From NCBI GenBank assembly GCA_030427505.1, contig JAUICH010000005.1:62001-126000 (forward strand): a DNA stretch of 64,000 nucleotides, given 5' to 3'. The DNA comes from Verrucomicrobiia bacterium. GTDB lineage: Bacteria; Verrucomicrobiota; Verrucomicrobiia; Verrucomicrobiales; DEV007. The notes under the pieces were generated by a model. That model searched no databases and was not told where the DNA came from. It worked only from the letters and a program-made list of their open reading frames with translations. This document shows positions 44,606 through 54,281 of the stretch, piece after piece. The first letter of the stretch is position 1. Each line of letters begins with the position of its first letter. A program made the position numbers and the translations under genes.

Positions 44606-45109
44606 GTGAAGTTCCGTCTCCTGCCTACGCCCCCCGAGCTGTTCCGCCAGTACGAGCGCGGGGAGCTTTCCCGTGAACAGCTTCAGTCCGCCATGGCGGT
44701 GCATGCGCGCGGGTTGATCGAGGAAATGCAGGAGGCTCACAAGAACCCGATAGCCGCGTACATCGAACAGTTGCGGAACCGCGCCACCGCCGCCCGCCTT
44801 TCCGGGAGGCACGGCGGAGCGAGAGTGCGGGAGGTGCTGGTCGCGCTGGGTGAGATCCCCAACTTTCCGCCCGCGCAAATTCTCTGGAACGCCGACCATG
44901 AGGACGTGCCGCTGCATTGTTTTTTCCGGACGAAACACGATCCGGTCTTCCGCGTCCTTCGCCTGAAGATAAAGCCCATGGAAGCAAAAGTGGCGGTGGA
45001 ATACGGCAGCACCACGGAGAATGACATCGTGAAAGAGACCATTCTTCTGAAGCGGAATCTGCTTCATCGCCTGGAGATGGTGGAGCGGAAACAGTCCGGC
45101 TTGAGTTAG
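44606..45109 (+). CDS. Cytoplasmic protein of unknown function
   Basis: A 167-residue protein from GTG 44606, preceded by AAAGGA (44597-44602) at a short distance. Residues 1-75 are helical (FRQYERGELSREQLQSAMAVH) and residues 80-165 are mixed alpha and beta. There is no signal peptide and no membrane segment. No family was recognised. The charged, evenly composed sequence and the plausible ribosome site support it as a real gene. Confidence 0.55.
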   Translation: MKFRLLPTPPELFRQYERGELSREQLQSAMAVHARGLIEEMQEAHKNPIAAYIEQLRNRATAARLSGRHGGARVREVLVALGEIPNFPPAQILWNADHEDVPLHCFFRTKHDPVFRVLRLKIKPMEAKVAVEYGSTTENDIVKETILLKRNLLHRLEMVERKQSGLS

Positions 45110-45511
45110 CTCTCTCGTCATGCCGTGGCGACCGGCCTTTCGCATGACAAGAGGCGCAGTTGCAGAGGCGTCCCGGAAGGAGGAGCTCACCTCCTTTGAA
45201 AAGCGCATCTTCGGGGACCGGCTCTCTCCAGGAAAGAGCTACGAGAAACCAAAGCCTGTTCGAGTCTATTCGGGGCTATTCCCAACCAAGTCCTGAATCC
45301 GTTTCCGGGCTCCCAGTCGAATAATGTGGGCAATGTCATTATCTCTTTGGAGCGGCACCTTTCGATCTTTGACCAACCGGTCTCGTCCGGCCATGGATTC
45401 CGGGCGCGGACTGCCGGATAGAATTGACACCCCAGGCGTTTGGCATTCTCCTTGCTCTTAGGGGAAACGCCCAGAAACCAACTTCCATTCCCCCAGAAAA
45501 CAAACCAACAC
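45110..45511. other. Gene-free stretch upstream of ATP-grasp operon
   Basis: A 402-base interval. A hairpin with arms AAGGAGG (45177-45183) and CCTCCTT (45190-45196) lies near its start and may end the preceding transcript. TTGACA occurs at 45424-45429 about 85 bases before the next start, but no good -10 partner is seen. No tRNA or other RNA gene was recognised. Confidence 0.4.
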
Positions 45512-46969
45512 GTGCTTTTCGACAGCTACAAGACAGACGGCTTTTTTGACGAAATGTTCGGCAACGGCGGCGGTGACGCGCCCCGCGATCACTACGGTCA
45601 AATTTGGGATCGCTTCAGCGTGATGAACGATGAAGAACTCCAGGGGAAGAAAGGCGCTCTGGACCGGTCCTTCCTCGTCAACGGCATTACGTTTACGGTT
45701 TACTCGGACAACGCCGGCACAGAGCGCATTTTCCCGTTCGATCCCATTCCGCGCATCATCCCGCCCAGCGAATGGGAGACCGTGGAGACCGGCCTGATCC
45801 AGCGTATTACGGCGCTGAACCTCTTCCTCTACGACGTCTATCACGAAGCGAAAATCGTGAAGGACGGCATCGTCCCGATGGACATTATCGAGTCCGCGGA
45901 GCACTACCGGCCCGAGTTCAAAGGGCTGAATCTGCCAAACGACGTCTACATTCACATTTGCGGCACGGACCTGGTACGGGATGACAAGGGCGATTACCTG
46001 GTCCTGGAGGATAATGGCCGTTGCCCGTCCGGCGTCTCCTACGTGCTGGAAAACCGCGCGGCCATGAAGCGCACCTTTCCCCGCCTGTATGGGAACATGA
46101 ACGTGCGGCCGGTGGACGACTACCCGCTACAGCTCCTACAAACCATGCGCTACGTGGCGCCCCACGGAAAGACGGACCCGGTCTGCGTGGTTCTGACCCC
46201 GGGCGTGTATAACAGCGCGTATTTCGAGCACACCTTCCTGGCCCGCCAGATGGGTATCGAGCTGGTGGAAGGGCGTGACCTTGTGGCCGTGGATGGCCAT
46301 GTTTACATGCGAACCACGAAGGGGCTCGTCCATGTGGACGTCATCTATCGCCGCCTGGACGATGATTTCCTGGACCCCACGGTATTCCGGAAAGACTCGA
46401 TGCTGGGCGTGCCCGGCATCGTGGAAGCCTACCGCCGGGGCAACGTGGCGCTTTGCAACGCCATCGGCGCCGGGGTCGCGGACGACAAAGTGACCTACGC
46501 CTATGTGCCGGACATGATCCGCTACTACCTGGATCAAGACCCGATTCTTAACAATGTGCCGACCTACCTGGCCTGGCGCGAGGAAGACCGGAAGTACATC
46601 CTGGAAAACATGGAATCCCTGGTCGTCAAAGCCGCCAACGAGTCCGGCGGCTATGGCATGATCATCGGTCCCAAGGCCACCAAGGAAGAGATCGCCACTT
46701 TCCGCGAACGCGTCAAAGCCACGCCGCGAAACTACATTGCCCAACCGGTCGTCTCCCTTTCGCGCCATCCCACTGTCTGTGAAAACGGCAAAGCGGAAGG
46801 CCGTCATGTGGACCTCCGGCCCTTTGTGCTGTATGGAGACCGAGTCCGGGTGCTGCCCGGCGGCCTGACTCGAGTGGCCCTGAGAAAGGGTTCTCTGGTG
46901 GTGAATTCCTCCCAGGGCGGCGGCTCCAAGGATACCTGGGTGCTCCGCTCGAGTTTGGGCGAGAGTTAA
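45512..46969 (+). CDS. Circularly permuted ATP-grasp protein (DUF404/DUF407)
   Basis: About 485 residues from GTG 45512 ([16 protein letters not shown]), where family similarity begins; the frame is open from 45440. Conserved parts: FDEMFGNGG and [10 protein letters not shown] at the start, [57 protein letters not shown] (ATP-binding loop) and [13 protein letters not shown]. The family is predicted to ligate amino acids or peptides. The alpha-E and transglutaminase genes follow at once, the known gene order for this group. Its native product is unknown. Confidence 0.9.
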   Translation: MLFDSYKTDGFFDEMFGNGGGDAPRDHYGQIWDRFSVMNDEELQGKKGALDRSFLVNGITFTVYSDNAGTERIFPFDPIPRIIPPSEWETVETGLIQRITALNLFLYDVYHEAKIVKDGIVPMDIIESAEHYRPEFKGLNLPNDVYIHICGTDLVRDDKGDYLVLEDNGRCPSGVSYVLENRAAMKRTFPRLYGNMNVRPVDDYPLQLLQTMRYVAPHGKTDPVCVVLTPGVYNSAYFEHTFLARQMGIELVEGRDLVAVDGHVYMRTTKGLVHVDVIYRRLDDDFLDPTVFRKDSMLGVPGIVEAYRRGNVALCNAIGAGVADDKVTYAYVPDMIRYYLDQDPILNNVPTYLAWREEDRKYILENMESLVVKAANESGGYGMIIGPKATKEEIATFRERVKATPRNYIAQPVVSLSRHPTVCENGKAEGRHVDLRPFVLYGDRVRVLPGGLTRVALRKGSLVVNSSQGGGSKDTWVLRSSLGES

Positions 46970-46996
46970 GAATCCCGGTCACCCCCTTTCTACGCC

Positions 46997-48004
46997 ATGC
47001 TGTCACGAGTCGCAGATAGTCTGTATTGGATGTCCCGCTACATTGAGCGGGCAGGAAACATTGCCCGCCTTGTCGAGGTGAATATGGAGGTCCTTCTGGA
47101 CCTCAGCCTGGAGCAACAGGGCAGCCGGGAGTCCTACTGGTACCCTTTGCTGGACGCCACGGCGCTCACGGAAAAATACCAAGCCCTGGAAGATGAGTCG
47201 AAGCGCCCTGAAGTTCCGGAATTTTTGACCCTGTCTCTGGAAAATCCGGACAGCATTCGCTCCTGCATCGCCCAGGCCCGGGAGAACGCCAGGATGGTTC
47301 GCGACCAGATTTCGGACGAGATGTGGCTGGAGCTGAACTCCCTGCACCTCTTTCTTTCGTCGCCCGCCGCCGCGGCGCTGTGGCATCGGGATCCGGAAGA
47401 TTTTTGCACCCAGATCATCCGCTTTTCCCTTCTGTTCCAAGGCATTACGGACGCCACCATTCCGCACGACGAAGGCTGGCAGTTCATCCGAACGGGCCGT
47501 TTCCTGGAGCGCGCGGACAAGACCACGCGCATCCTGGACATACCGCACCGCCTTCAGAGTGGACGCGGCCCCCTGCCCTGGGCCACGGTGCTCAGCTCCT
47601 GCAGCGCCCGGGCGGCCTACCGCCAGCTCTACGGTGGAGAGGTGACGGAAAGGCTCGCCACCAATCTGCTCATTTTTTCCGATGTTTTTCCCCGGTCGGT
47701 CCGTTTTTGCCTGCGCATGGTGGATGAGGCGCTTCACGCCATCTCCGGCACGCCGCGGGGCCAATACAGCATCGAAGCCGAGCGCCTCACGGGTTCGGCT
47801 CTGGCCAGCCTGGACTTCGCCGGCCCGGACGAAGTCGAAATGATGGGTCTGCCCGCCTACGCGGATCAGCTTCAGACCAAGTTCAATGACATCGGGCAGC
47901 AAGTATTCGCCACCTACGTTCTTCTTCCCTCCGAAGTCGCCTTGCAGATCACGGAGCAACAGCGCTTGGTTTATGCCTACACCTCCCAGTCCCAGCAACA
48001 GTGA
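46997..48004 (+). CDS. Alpha-E domain protein (DUF403)
   Basis: A 335-residue all-helical protein. The signature N-terminus is MLSRVADSLYWMSRYIERAGNIARLV, and the closing part has DEALHAISGTP and SLDFAGPDEV. It lies 27 bases after the ATP-grasp gene and overlaps the next gene by 32 bases. The family always travels with permuted ATP-grasp and transglutaminase genes and is thought to assist the peptide-ligating enzyme. No catalytic residues are obvious. Confidence 0.92.
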   Translation: MLSRVADSLYWMSRYIERAGNIARLVEVNMEVLLDLSLEQQGSRESYWYPLLDATALTEKYQALEDESKRPEVPEFLTLSLENPDSIRSCIAQARENARMVRDQISDEMWLELNSLHLFLSSPAAAALWHRDPEDFCTQIIRFSLLFQGITDATIPHDEGWQFIRTGRFLERADKTTRILDIPHRLQSGRGPLPWATVLSSCSARAAYRQLYGGEVTERLATNLLIFSDVFPRSVRFCLRMVDEALHAISGTPRGQYSIEAERLTGSALASLDFAGPDEVEMMGLPAYADQLQTKFNDIGQQVFATYVLLPSEVALQITEQQRLVYAYTSQSQQQ

Positions 48005-48935
48005 CGCCTCCTCCTTGGCGGAGATCCTCGCGGCTGTTGAACAAGGCGAATCCATCGTTCACGGCTCTCCGGACCGCCAGCAGATCTTCCGCATTTTTCA
48101 CCGGACGGTTTATACCTATGGAGAAAAGGCGCGGCGCAGTACCAATGAAGTGCGCCTGACGCCCAAAGAAAATCCGTGGCAAAAGGTCACCTTTTTCCTG
48201 CTCACGATTCGACCCGCTACCCATGTGAAGCAGTTCCGCGACCTCCACGGCAACAATGTTCATCACTTCGAAATCACGGAAAACCACAGCCGCCTGGTCA
48301 TCGAAGCCCAATCCATTGTCCGGAAGACTTGTAAGGTAGATTTCGAGGCCTTCCCCTATGGATCGCCCATGGATGCCCTGCGGGAATGCCGCCGAATCGA
48401 CCACTGCCACGAGTTCCTGGAGCCGAGTCACTTTATCGAAGTCACTCCGGACATCTGGCGCGCCGCGGTGGATGCCAGAGGCCTTTCGGAAGACGTCTTC
48501 CAAACGGCCTACAACATCATGACGTTTGTTTACAAACGCTTTGGCTATGTGCCGGGCGCCACGCATGTGGGCACCTCGGCCATGGAAGCGTTCAAGGCGA
48601 AAAGCGGTGTCTGTCAGGACTTCGCCCACGTCATGATTGCCATGTGCCGGGCGCTCGGTATTCCCGCGCGCTACGTTTCCGGGTACCTGTTCGACCCCGC
48701 GCACGATGACTTACGCGGCACGCAGGCTTCTCACGCCTGGGTGGAAATCTTTGTGCTGGGCCGGGGCGGCTGGTTCGGCCTGGACCCCACGAACAACAAG
48801 GTCGTGGACGAACACTACGTGTCCGTCGCGACGGGCCGGGACTACAATGACGTGTCCCCCGCCCGCGGCACTTTCTTCGGCGGCGGCGCTCACCGCACCC
48901 TGGATGTGACCGTGTCGGTGGACCGGGCGGAATAG
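47973..48935 (+). CDS. Transglutaminase-like cysteine protease family protein
   Basis: A 320-residue protein from ATG 47973, overlapping the alpha-E gene by 32 bases; the frame is open to 47886. The N-terminal beta region (IFHRTVYTYGEKARRSTNEVRLTP) is typical. The catalytic triad is C214 (SGVCQDFAHVMI), H254 (SHAWVEIF) and D271 (GLDPTNN). Such proteins are predicted to cleave or transfer peptides made by the ATP-grasp partner. Third gene of the operon. No signal peptide was seen. Confidence 0.93.
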   Translation: MPTPPSPSNSDASSLAEILAAVEQGESIVHGSPDRQQIFRIFHRTVYTYGEKARRSTNEVRLTPKENPWQKVTFFLLTIRPATHVKQFRDLHGNNVHHFEITENHSRLVIEAQSIVRKTCKVDFEAFPYGSPMDALRECRRIDHCHEFLEPSHFIEVTPDIWRAAVDARGLSEDVFQTAYNIMTFVYKRFGYVPGATHVGTSAMEAFKAKSGVCQDFAHVMIAMCRALGIPARYVSGYLFDPAHDDLRGTQASHAWVEIFVLGRGGWFGLDPTNNKVVDEHYVSVATGRDYNDVSPARGTFFGGGAHRTLDVTVSVDRAE

Positions 48936-48992
48936 GTGTCCGGCCCGGCGCGCCAAATCCCAGCGCGTTCTTTTAGACCGGGCCTTCTTGCG

Positions 48993-50456
48993 TCAGGCAA
49001 TGATGTCTTTCACGACATTGCCATAAACGTCCGTGAGCCGGAAGTTCCGTCCCGAGTAGCGGTAGGTGAGTTGCTCGTGATCGAAGCCCAGGAGGTGGAG
49101 GATGGTGGCGTGCAGGTCGTGCACGTGCACGGGATTTTCGACGGCGCTAAGGCCGACTTCGTCGGTGGCCCCATACACCATACCGCCTTTTACCCCGCCG
49201 CCCGCCATCCAGACCGTGAATCCGTCGGTGTGGTGATCCCGGCCCACTTTATCGGTTACCGGAATCTGCACGGTCGGGGTACGGCCCATTTCTCCGCCCC
49301 AGATGACGAGGGTGTCCTTGAGCATGCCACGCTGCTTCAGGTCCTCCAAAAGCGCTGCAATGGGTTGGTCTGACTCCTGGCACATCCGCTTCAGGTTGCC
49401 TTCCACGTTCTGGTGGTGGTCCCAGGGCTGCCCGGCGCCGTGATACACTTGAATGTAGCGGACCCCACGCTCCGCCAGACGGCGGGCCATGAGAAGCTGG
49501 CGGCCCTGGAGATCTTCACCATACATTTCGCGAATGGCCTGCGGTTCTTTGCTGATGTCGAAGGCGTCGAGCGCTTCGCTCTGCATGCGGAAAGCCAGTT
49601 CCAGTGAGTGGATGCGGGCTTCCAGATCCGGGTCCCCTTCGCGCTGGGCCTGGTGGATGCCATTGAGGTCCTGGATGAAGCTGAGTTGCTTGCGCTGCTG
49701 CTTGCGCAGCATGTATTCGTTTTGAATGTTCGCGATGAGCGCTTCGGGATCTTCGTTCTGGGTATCCACATGCGTGCCCTGGTAGATGCCGGGCAGGAAA
49801 GCGTTCCGCCAGTTGGCGGACTGAGCAGTGGGCAGCCCCTTCGGACACATCACCACAAATCCAGGCAGGCTCTGGTTTTCCGTACCTAACCCATAAAGCA
49901 ACCAGGATCCCACGCTGGGCCGGGGAAGCGCAATGGAGCCGGTGTTCATCATCATGAGACCGGGCTCGTGGTTCGGCACATCGCTCTGCATGGAACGGAT
50001 GACGCAGAGGTCGTCGGCGTGTTTGGCGACATTCGGAAACAGCTCGCTGATTTCCATGCCGCTCTGGCCATGCTTGCTGAACTTAAAGGGCGAGGCGTGG
50101 GCCACGCCGCCAAGGCGGCGGTCTTTAGCAAGTTTTTCGCTGAGCACTTTGCCTTCCCACTTGGCGAGCATCGGCTTAGGATCAAAGGTGTCCACCTGTG
50201 ACGGACCGCCGTTCATGAAGAGGTGAATCACCCGCTTGGCACGCGCCGGGAATTGCGGCATGCGGGGCTCCAGCGGCGAGGTGGGTGCCGTAGACGCCCA
50301 GGCGCTTTGCTGAGAAAGCAGGTTACCCAGCGCCAGCGTGCCGAGCCCCATGCCAGCGGTAGCGAGAGCCTGCCGGCGAGTCAGGGCGCGCCGAAATACC
50401 GGCTGGCAACAGGTGCAATTGACACCGTGCGAGGTTTTGGAGGAAGAGCTTTTCAT
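48993..50456 (-). CDS. DUF1501 family Tat protein
   Basis: A 487-residue protein with a Tat-like signal (LTRRQALATAGMGLGTLALG, preceded by a Cys pair C14/C16-C17 in CTCCQ). Core segments: KRVIHLFMNGGPSQVDTFDPKP, DTLVIWGGEMGRTPT, and RDHHTDGFTVWMAGGG. It is the downstream partner of the 50507-53935 cytochrome gene (50 bases apart). The paralogue is the 42248 gene, whose layout is the same. Confidence 0.92.
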   Translation of the reverse strand: MKSSSSKTSHGVNCTCCQPVFRRALTRRQALATAGMGLGTLALGNLLSQQSAWASTAPTSPLEPRMPQFPARAKRVIHLFMNGGPSQVDTFDPKPMLAKWEGKVLSEKLAKDRRLGGVAHASPFKFSKHGQSGMEISELFPNVAKHADDLCVIRSMQSDVPNHEPGLMMMNTGSIALPRPSVGSWLLYGLGTENQSLPGFVVMCPKGLPTAQSANWRNAFLPGIYQGTHVDTQNEDPEALIANIQNEYMLRKQQRKQLSFIQDLNGIHQAQREGDPDLEARIHSLELAFRMQSEALDAFDISKEPQAIREMYGEDLQGRQLLMARRLAERGVRYIQVYHGAGQPWDHHQNVEGNLKRMCQESDQPIAALLEDLKQRGMLKDTLVIWGGEMGRTPTVQIPVTDKVGRDHHTDGFTVWMAGGGVKGGMVYGATDEVGLSAVENPVHVHDLHATILHLLGFDHEQLTYRYSGRNFRLTDVYGNVVKDIIA

Positions 50457-50506
50457 GGCTTCGGGGCCTTTCTTAGATATATCAGTTAAACGCCACGGAA
50501 TACCGA

Positions 50507-53500
50507 TCAGTCCACGAACAGGAACTCATTGGTCATCATCATGGCATGGGCCACCTGTTCCCACGGCTTGAGCGGTGGGGGCGGCGGGGGTGAAAAGTCA
50601 CTCTGGAGACTCCAGACGGTCTGGACGCCCACGGGCATTTCTTCCGCCGGCCCGCGCAGTTTGATGACCGGGGCCCAGCGATAGGCGTCTGAGGTGGGCG
50701 AATCGCCCGGGGTCACGATGAAATCGATCACTTCGCCGGCACCCACATTGTACTGTTTGACCAAGGTCTCTGTCTTGGAATGGTGAGCGTCCCATTCGCC
50801 CAGCACGCCACCCCTGCTAGCCAGGATGGTGGCGCGAACGCCATCCCCATTTTCGCTGGCGTGTTCGAGTTCGCCGCGAATGATGATGGAAGCGTCATAG
50901 GGTGCGCGCCAGCGCAGGACCGTACCCTGGTCATTGTTCCGGCCCGGGTGCCCACCGGTGGCGTTTAGGTTGGCGTGGCCGACCTCACTATTTGGGTAGG
51001 CTCGTCCCCCTTGGTAGCGTTTCCCTTGGGGGTTCCAGTAGGGCAATCGGCGGAAGCGTTCTCCGGCCGCTTTGTCAGGATCCGCCGGGCCGTAACCGTA
51101 GTACCAGGGACCCGCCACCGGACTGGCGACGGAATCGACAGCGTTGTTCACAAACTGAACCGCCAACTGCCGCTCTCTATCGGTAGGCTGGCGCTGGAAG
51201 AACCGGTCATAGATAAAGTCGACCCGCTTCTCCGGCGCTTCGATGGCATTAAACTCCTTACTCTTCACCAGAGATCTCGCCTGATCGATGGTGAAAGGAT
51301 CGTTCATGCTGTAGAGCGCCTGCTGAGGCACCATGGTTTCCGGGCGTTCCGGCGAGGTCTGGTCCGGGGAGGGAAAGTCGAAGGTGGAGAAAACGTCGTC
51401 CAGGTTCACGCGGTCGATGTAGCTATACACCGTGCGGCGGACACTGAACGGCTGTGCACTGATATCGACGGGACGTCCGCCAAATTTCGGATCGAGATTG
51501 CCGCTGGCGGACAGCATGGCGTCACGCATGGCCTCGAAGTCCAGACGCTCACGGTTGGCGCGCCAGTATAGAGAGTTCTCGGGATCGGCCTCAGCGGCCT
51601 CCGCCCGGTTCGTGCTTTGCTGGCGATAGGTGCTGGAATTCACAATGGTGCGGATGAGGGCTTTCACCGACCAATCGTTCTCCACGAAGCTAGCGGCCAG
51701 CCAGTCGAGCAGTTCCGGTTCCACCGGTTCGGGCGTTTGGAGCCCCAAGTCACCAGGGCTGCCCGCGATGAGGGCGCTGCCCATGAGGTGACGCCAGACC
51801 CGGTCCGCCATGACGCGGGTGGTGAACTGGTTGTCCGGCCGGGCAATGGCTTCGGCCAATTCCCGGCGGCCACTGCCTTCAGTAAAGGGTTTTTCCGGTC
51901 CGTTAAAGATGGTGAGGAAACGGCGGGGCACCACCTCGCCGCGACGCTTCGGATCTCCCCGCTCGAACACGGGTGAATTCACGGGGTTCTCTTTATCCGC
52001 CAGAACCATGGCGCGAGCTGGAGCGCCGGGGTGGGACGCCTCCACATCCTGAATGGCCACATCCAATTTCTGTAAAGCGTTGCGGCCCGCGCCCAAAAGG
52101 CGGGAGGCGCCTTCCACCCGGTCTTCGCTGAAATGGAAGGGACCAGTCTCTGCCAGCATGATGGCGGCCACCTGGTTGAGCGGCGGTTTCATGGCCTTGT
52201 TAGGATCTTCCGGCTGTCCGGCTTTTTTCCATTCGGCCATGGCGTTCTCAAACGTGGTGCCGTAGTCCGCCAGAAACTCCCGGCGATTCTTCGGCGGGCT
52301 CTCCTTCAATTCCGCCAGGATGGCGGGGTTTACTTTCACCTTGGCGTCAGGGCCTTCCCATTCCTTCAGCTTCGCCTGGAGCGCGGCCGGGAACTTGGCA
52401 TCGGGCACGTTGATCAATTCCGCCCAGGGGATGAAGACCGGGTGAGCGCTCCAGCCTTTGGCCTTCGGAATGTTAGCCATGTTCTGACTCAGCGGGGTGA
52501 GCGCGGTTTCCTTGAACTTCTTACCAGTAATGAGTTTCCTGACGTCAGCACTCTTGGCCACGTTGATCTGGTAAACGGCGTCCATGTACGCTTTGGGATT
52601 GTCACGCACGTCGTTGGTGGCTTCGGTCTTCAGCTTAGCGACGTAATCGGCACGGTCTTTCTGGGCGGCGGCGAGTTGCTTCTCGTAGTCGGCTACTTCT
52701 TTCGGATCTGTGGCTTTGCCCGTATTGATAACGGGGAAGCTCTCCGGGTCCTCCGTGCTGGCGAAAACGCCTTGGAGAGCATAGAAGTCAGTGGTGGGGA
52801 TGGGGTCGAACTTGTGGTCGTGACAGCGGGCGCAGCCAACGGTCAAGCCCATGAGCCCGCGAGTCACGACATCGATGCGATCGTTGATAAGCTCGTTGTT
52901 ATTGTTTCGGAAACGCGGCCCCACGGTCAGGAAACCCAGCGCGGCGAGTTCCGGCGCGTGCGGATCTTTGAAGTAATAGTCCGCCGCCAACTGTTCGCGG
53001 ATGAACTGGTCGTAGGGCTTGTCGCTGTTAAAGGCATCAATGACGTAGTCCCGGTAGGTGTAGGCGAAGGGATAGCGCAGGTCCGCGGCGGCGAGAAAGT
53101 CGCGGGTGTCCGCGTAGCGGGCGATGTCCAGCCAGTAGCGGGCCCATCTTTCGCCGAAGTGCGGCGAACGGAGCAAGCGCTCCACCTGCTTCTGGTAGGC
53201 ATTCTCTGAGTGGTCGTTCTCAAAAGCCTTCACTTCTTCCATCGTCGGCGGCAGACCGATGAGGTCGTAGCTGAGCCGGCGCAGCAGAGTGCGGCGGTCC
53301 GCCTCAGGCGACGGCGAGAGTTCTGCTTCATCGAGCTTCGCCAGGACAAACGAATCCACGGGCGTCTTCACCCACCCCTTTTCCTCAGGAGTCTTGGCCA
53401 CCGGAATGGCGGGTTTCACGACGGGCTGGAACGACCAGTGGGTTTCAGCTTTCTCAGTGAGGTATTCCTGATCGCCAAGGCGGGAAAAATCGGTCTCGCC

Positions 53501-53935
53501 ATGGTCTTTCTCGGGCCCGGGAGCGCCTATCTGGATCCAGCGCTTTAGGAGATTGATCTCGCGGGCCGGCAATTTCTCGTCCGGCGGCATTTCGAAATCC
53601 GGGTCTTCATACTCGACGTATGTGACCAGCAGACTGTCTTTCAGATTCCGCGGCACCACGGCGGGCCCGGTATCGCCCCCTTCAAGCCAACCCGAAGCGC
53701 GGTCGAGCAGAAGACCGCCTTTCTGCTTTCCTTCCTGCTCCGAGTGGCATTCGTAGCAGCGGTTGATCAGGATAGGGCGGATATTGTTCTCAAAGAACTC
53801 CGTGCCGGTCTTGCTGTTCGGGCCGGGCTGTTTTTTCGCTGGAGCGGCGGGAGCCCCCAGGAGCAGCGGCGAAGCGACCAGCAGCACAGCCAAAGCGCAG
53901 ACAAGGGCGACTTCCGTTCGTAAGCTCCACTTCAT
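50507..53935 (-). CDS. PSD1-type planctomycete cytochrome c (DUF1549/DUF1553)
   Basis: A 1142-residue exported protein (ATG 53935, signal MKWSLRTEVALVCALAVLLV; alternative start at 53965). The N-terminal haem motif is C-Y-E-C-H in FFENNIRPILINRCYECHSE. DUF1549 has RLSYDLIGLPPTMEEVKAF, FGERWARYWLDIARYADT and ARCHDHKFDP. A long helical insertion of about 270 residues (KQLAAAQKDRADYVAKLK ... FHFSEDRVEGASRL) precedes DUF1553 (RVMADRVWRH, DFEAMRDAMLSASGNL, VPQQALYSMNDPF). The last 180 residues look like a beta-rich extra domain. Larger than the 39596 paralogue by about 275 residues. Upstream partner of the DUF1501 gene. Confidence 0.9.
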   Translation of the reverse strand: MKWSLRTEVALVCALAVLLVASPLLLGAPAAPAKKQPGPNSKTGTEFFENNIRPILINRCYECHSEQEGKQKGGLLLDRASGWLEGGDTGPAVVPRNLKDSLLVTYVEYEDPDFEMPPDEKLPAREINLLKRWIQIGAPGPEKDHGETDFSRLGDQEYLTEKAETHWSFQPVVKPAIPVAKTPEEKGWVKTPVDSFVLAKLDEAELSPSPEADRRTLLRRLSYDLIGLPPTMEEVKAFENDHSENAYQKQVERLLRSPHFGERWARYWLDIARYADTRDFLAAADLRYPFAYTYRDYVIDAFNSDKPYDQFIREQLAADYYFKDPHAPELAALGFLTVGPRFRNNNNELINDRIDVVTRGLMGLTVGCARCHDHKFDPIPTTDFYALQGVFASTEDPESFPVINTGKATDPKEVADYEKQLAAAQKDRADYVAKLKTEATNDVRDNPKAYMDAVYQINVAKSADVRKLITGKKFKETALTPLSQNMANIPKAKGWSAHPVFIPWAELINVPDAKFPAALQAKLKEWEGPDAKVKVNPAILAELKESPPKNRREFLADYGTTFENAMAEWKKAGQPEDPNKAMKPPLNQVAAIMLAETGPFHFSEDRVEGASRLLGAGRNALQKLDVAIQDVEASHPGAPARAMVLADKENPVNSPVFERGDPKRRGEVVPRRFLTIFNGPEKPFTEGSGRRELAEAIARPDNQFTTRVMADRVWRHLMGSALIAGSPGDLGLQTPEPVEPELLDWLAASFVENDWSVKALIRTIVNSSTYRQQSTNRAEAAEADPENSLYWRANRERLDFEAMRDAMLSASGNLDPKFGGRPVDISAQPFSVRRTVYSYIDRVNLDDVFSTFDFPSPDQTSPERPETMVPQQALYSMNDPFTIDQARSLVKSKEFNAIEAPEKRVDFIYDRFFQRQPTDRERQLAVQFVNNAVDSVASPVAGPWYYGYGPADPDKAAGERFRRLPYWNPQGKRYQGGRAYPNSEVGHANLNATGGHPGRNNDQGTVLRWRAPYDASIIIRGELEHASENGDGVRATILASRGGVLGEWDAHHSKTETLVKQYNVGAGEVIDFIVTPGDSPTSDAYRWAPVIKLRGPAEEMPVGVQTVWSLQSDFSPPPPPPLKPWEQVAHAMMMTNEFLFVD

Positions 53936-54281
53936 CAACCGGTTATGAGGGACAAGATATTTCATGAAATCTACTACCGAAAGAGGCGTCAATGATCGGG
54001 GTATCAAGATGCCTTAAGGTCGCCGCTCTTCGGGGCGATCTCAACTCACGCAATAAGGGGAGCCCCCTATTCGAGCGGGAGAATTACGGGAAAGGCTCCT
54101 CTTCTGAGATCACCTTCTATACGAACGGCGCGGGCCACATCGTTCCGAAGGCGAGAAAGTGAGTAGAAAGACTCATGGGAGATTCAACTCCCTTAACTAA
54201 TAGCTCAATTAGTTATGAGCCAGGCACCCTATTACAGGGCGCGCACGATCTCCAGCGACGGGCGCGAACCTGGGTATTGCC

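Noticed and set aside
45240-45310. GTTCGAGTC resembling a tRNA T-loop near 45258
   Set aside because: The flanking five bases on each side cannot pair, and no acceptor or anticodon stem could be found around it.
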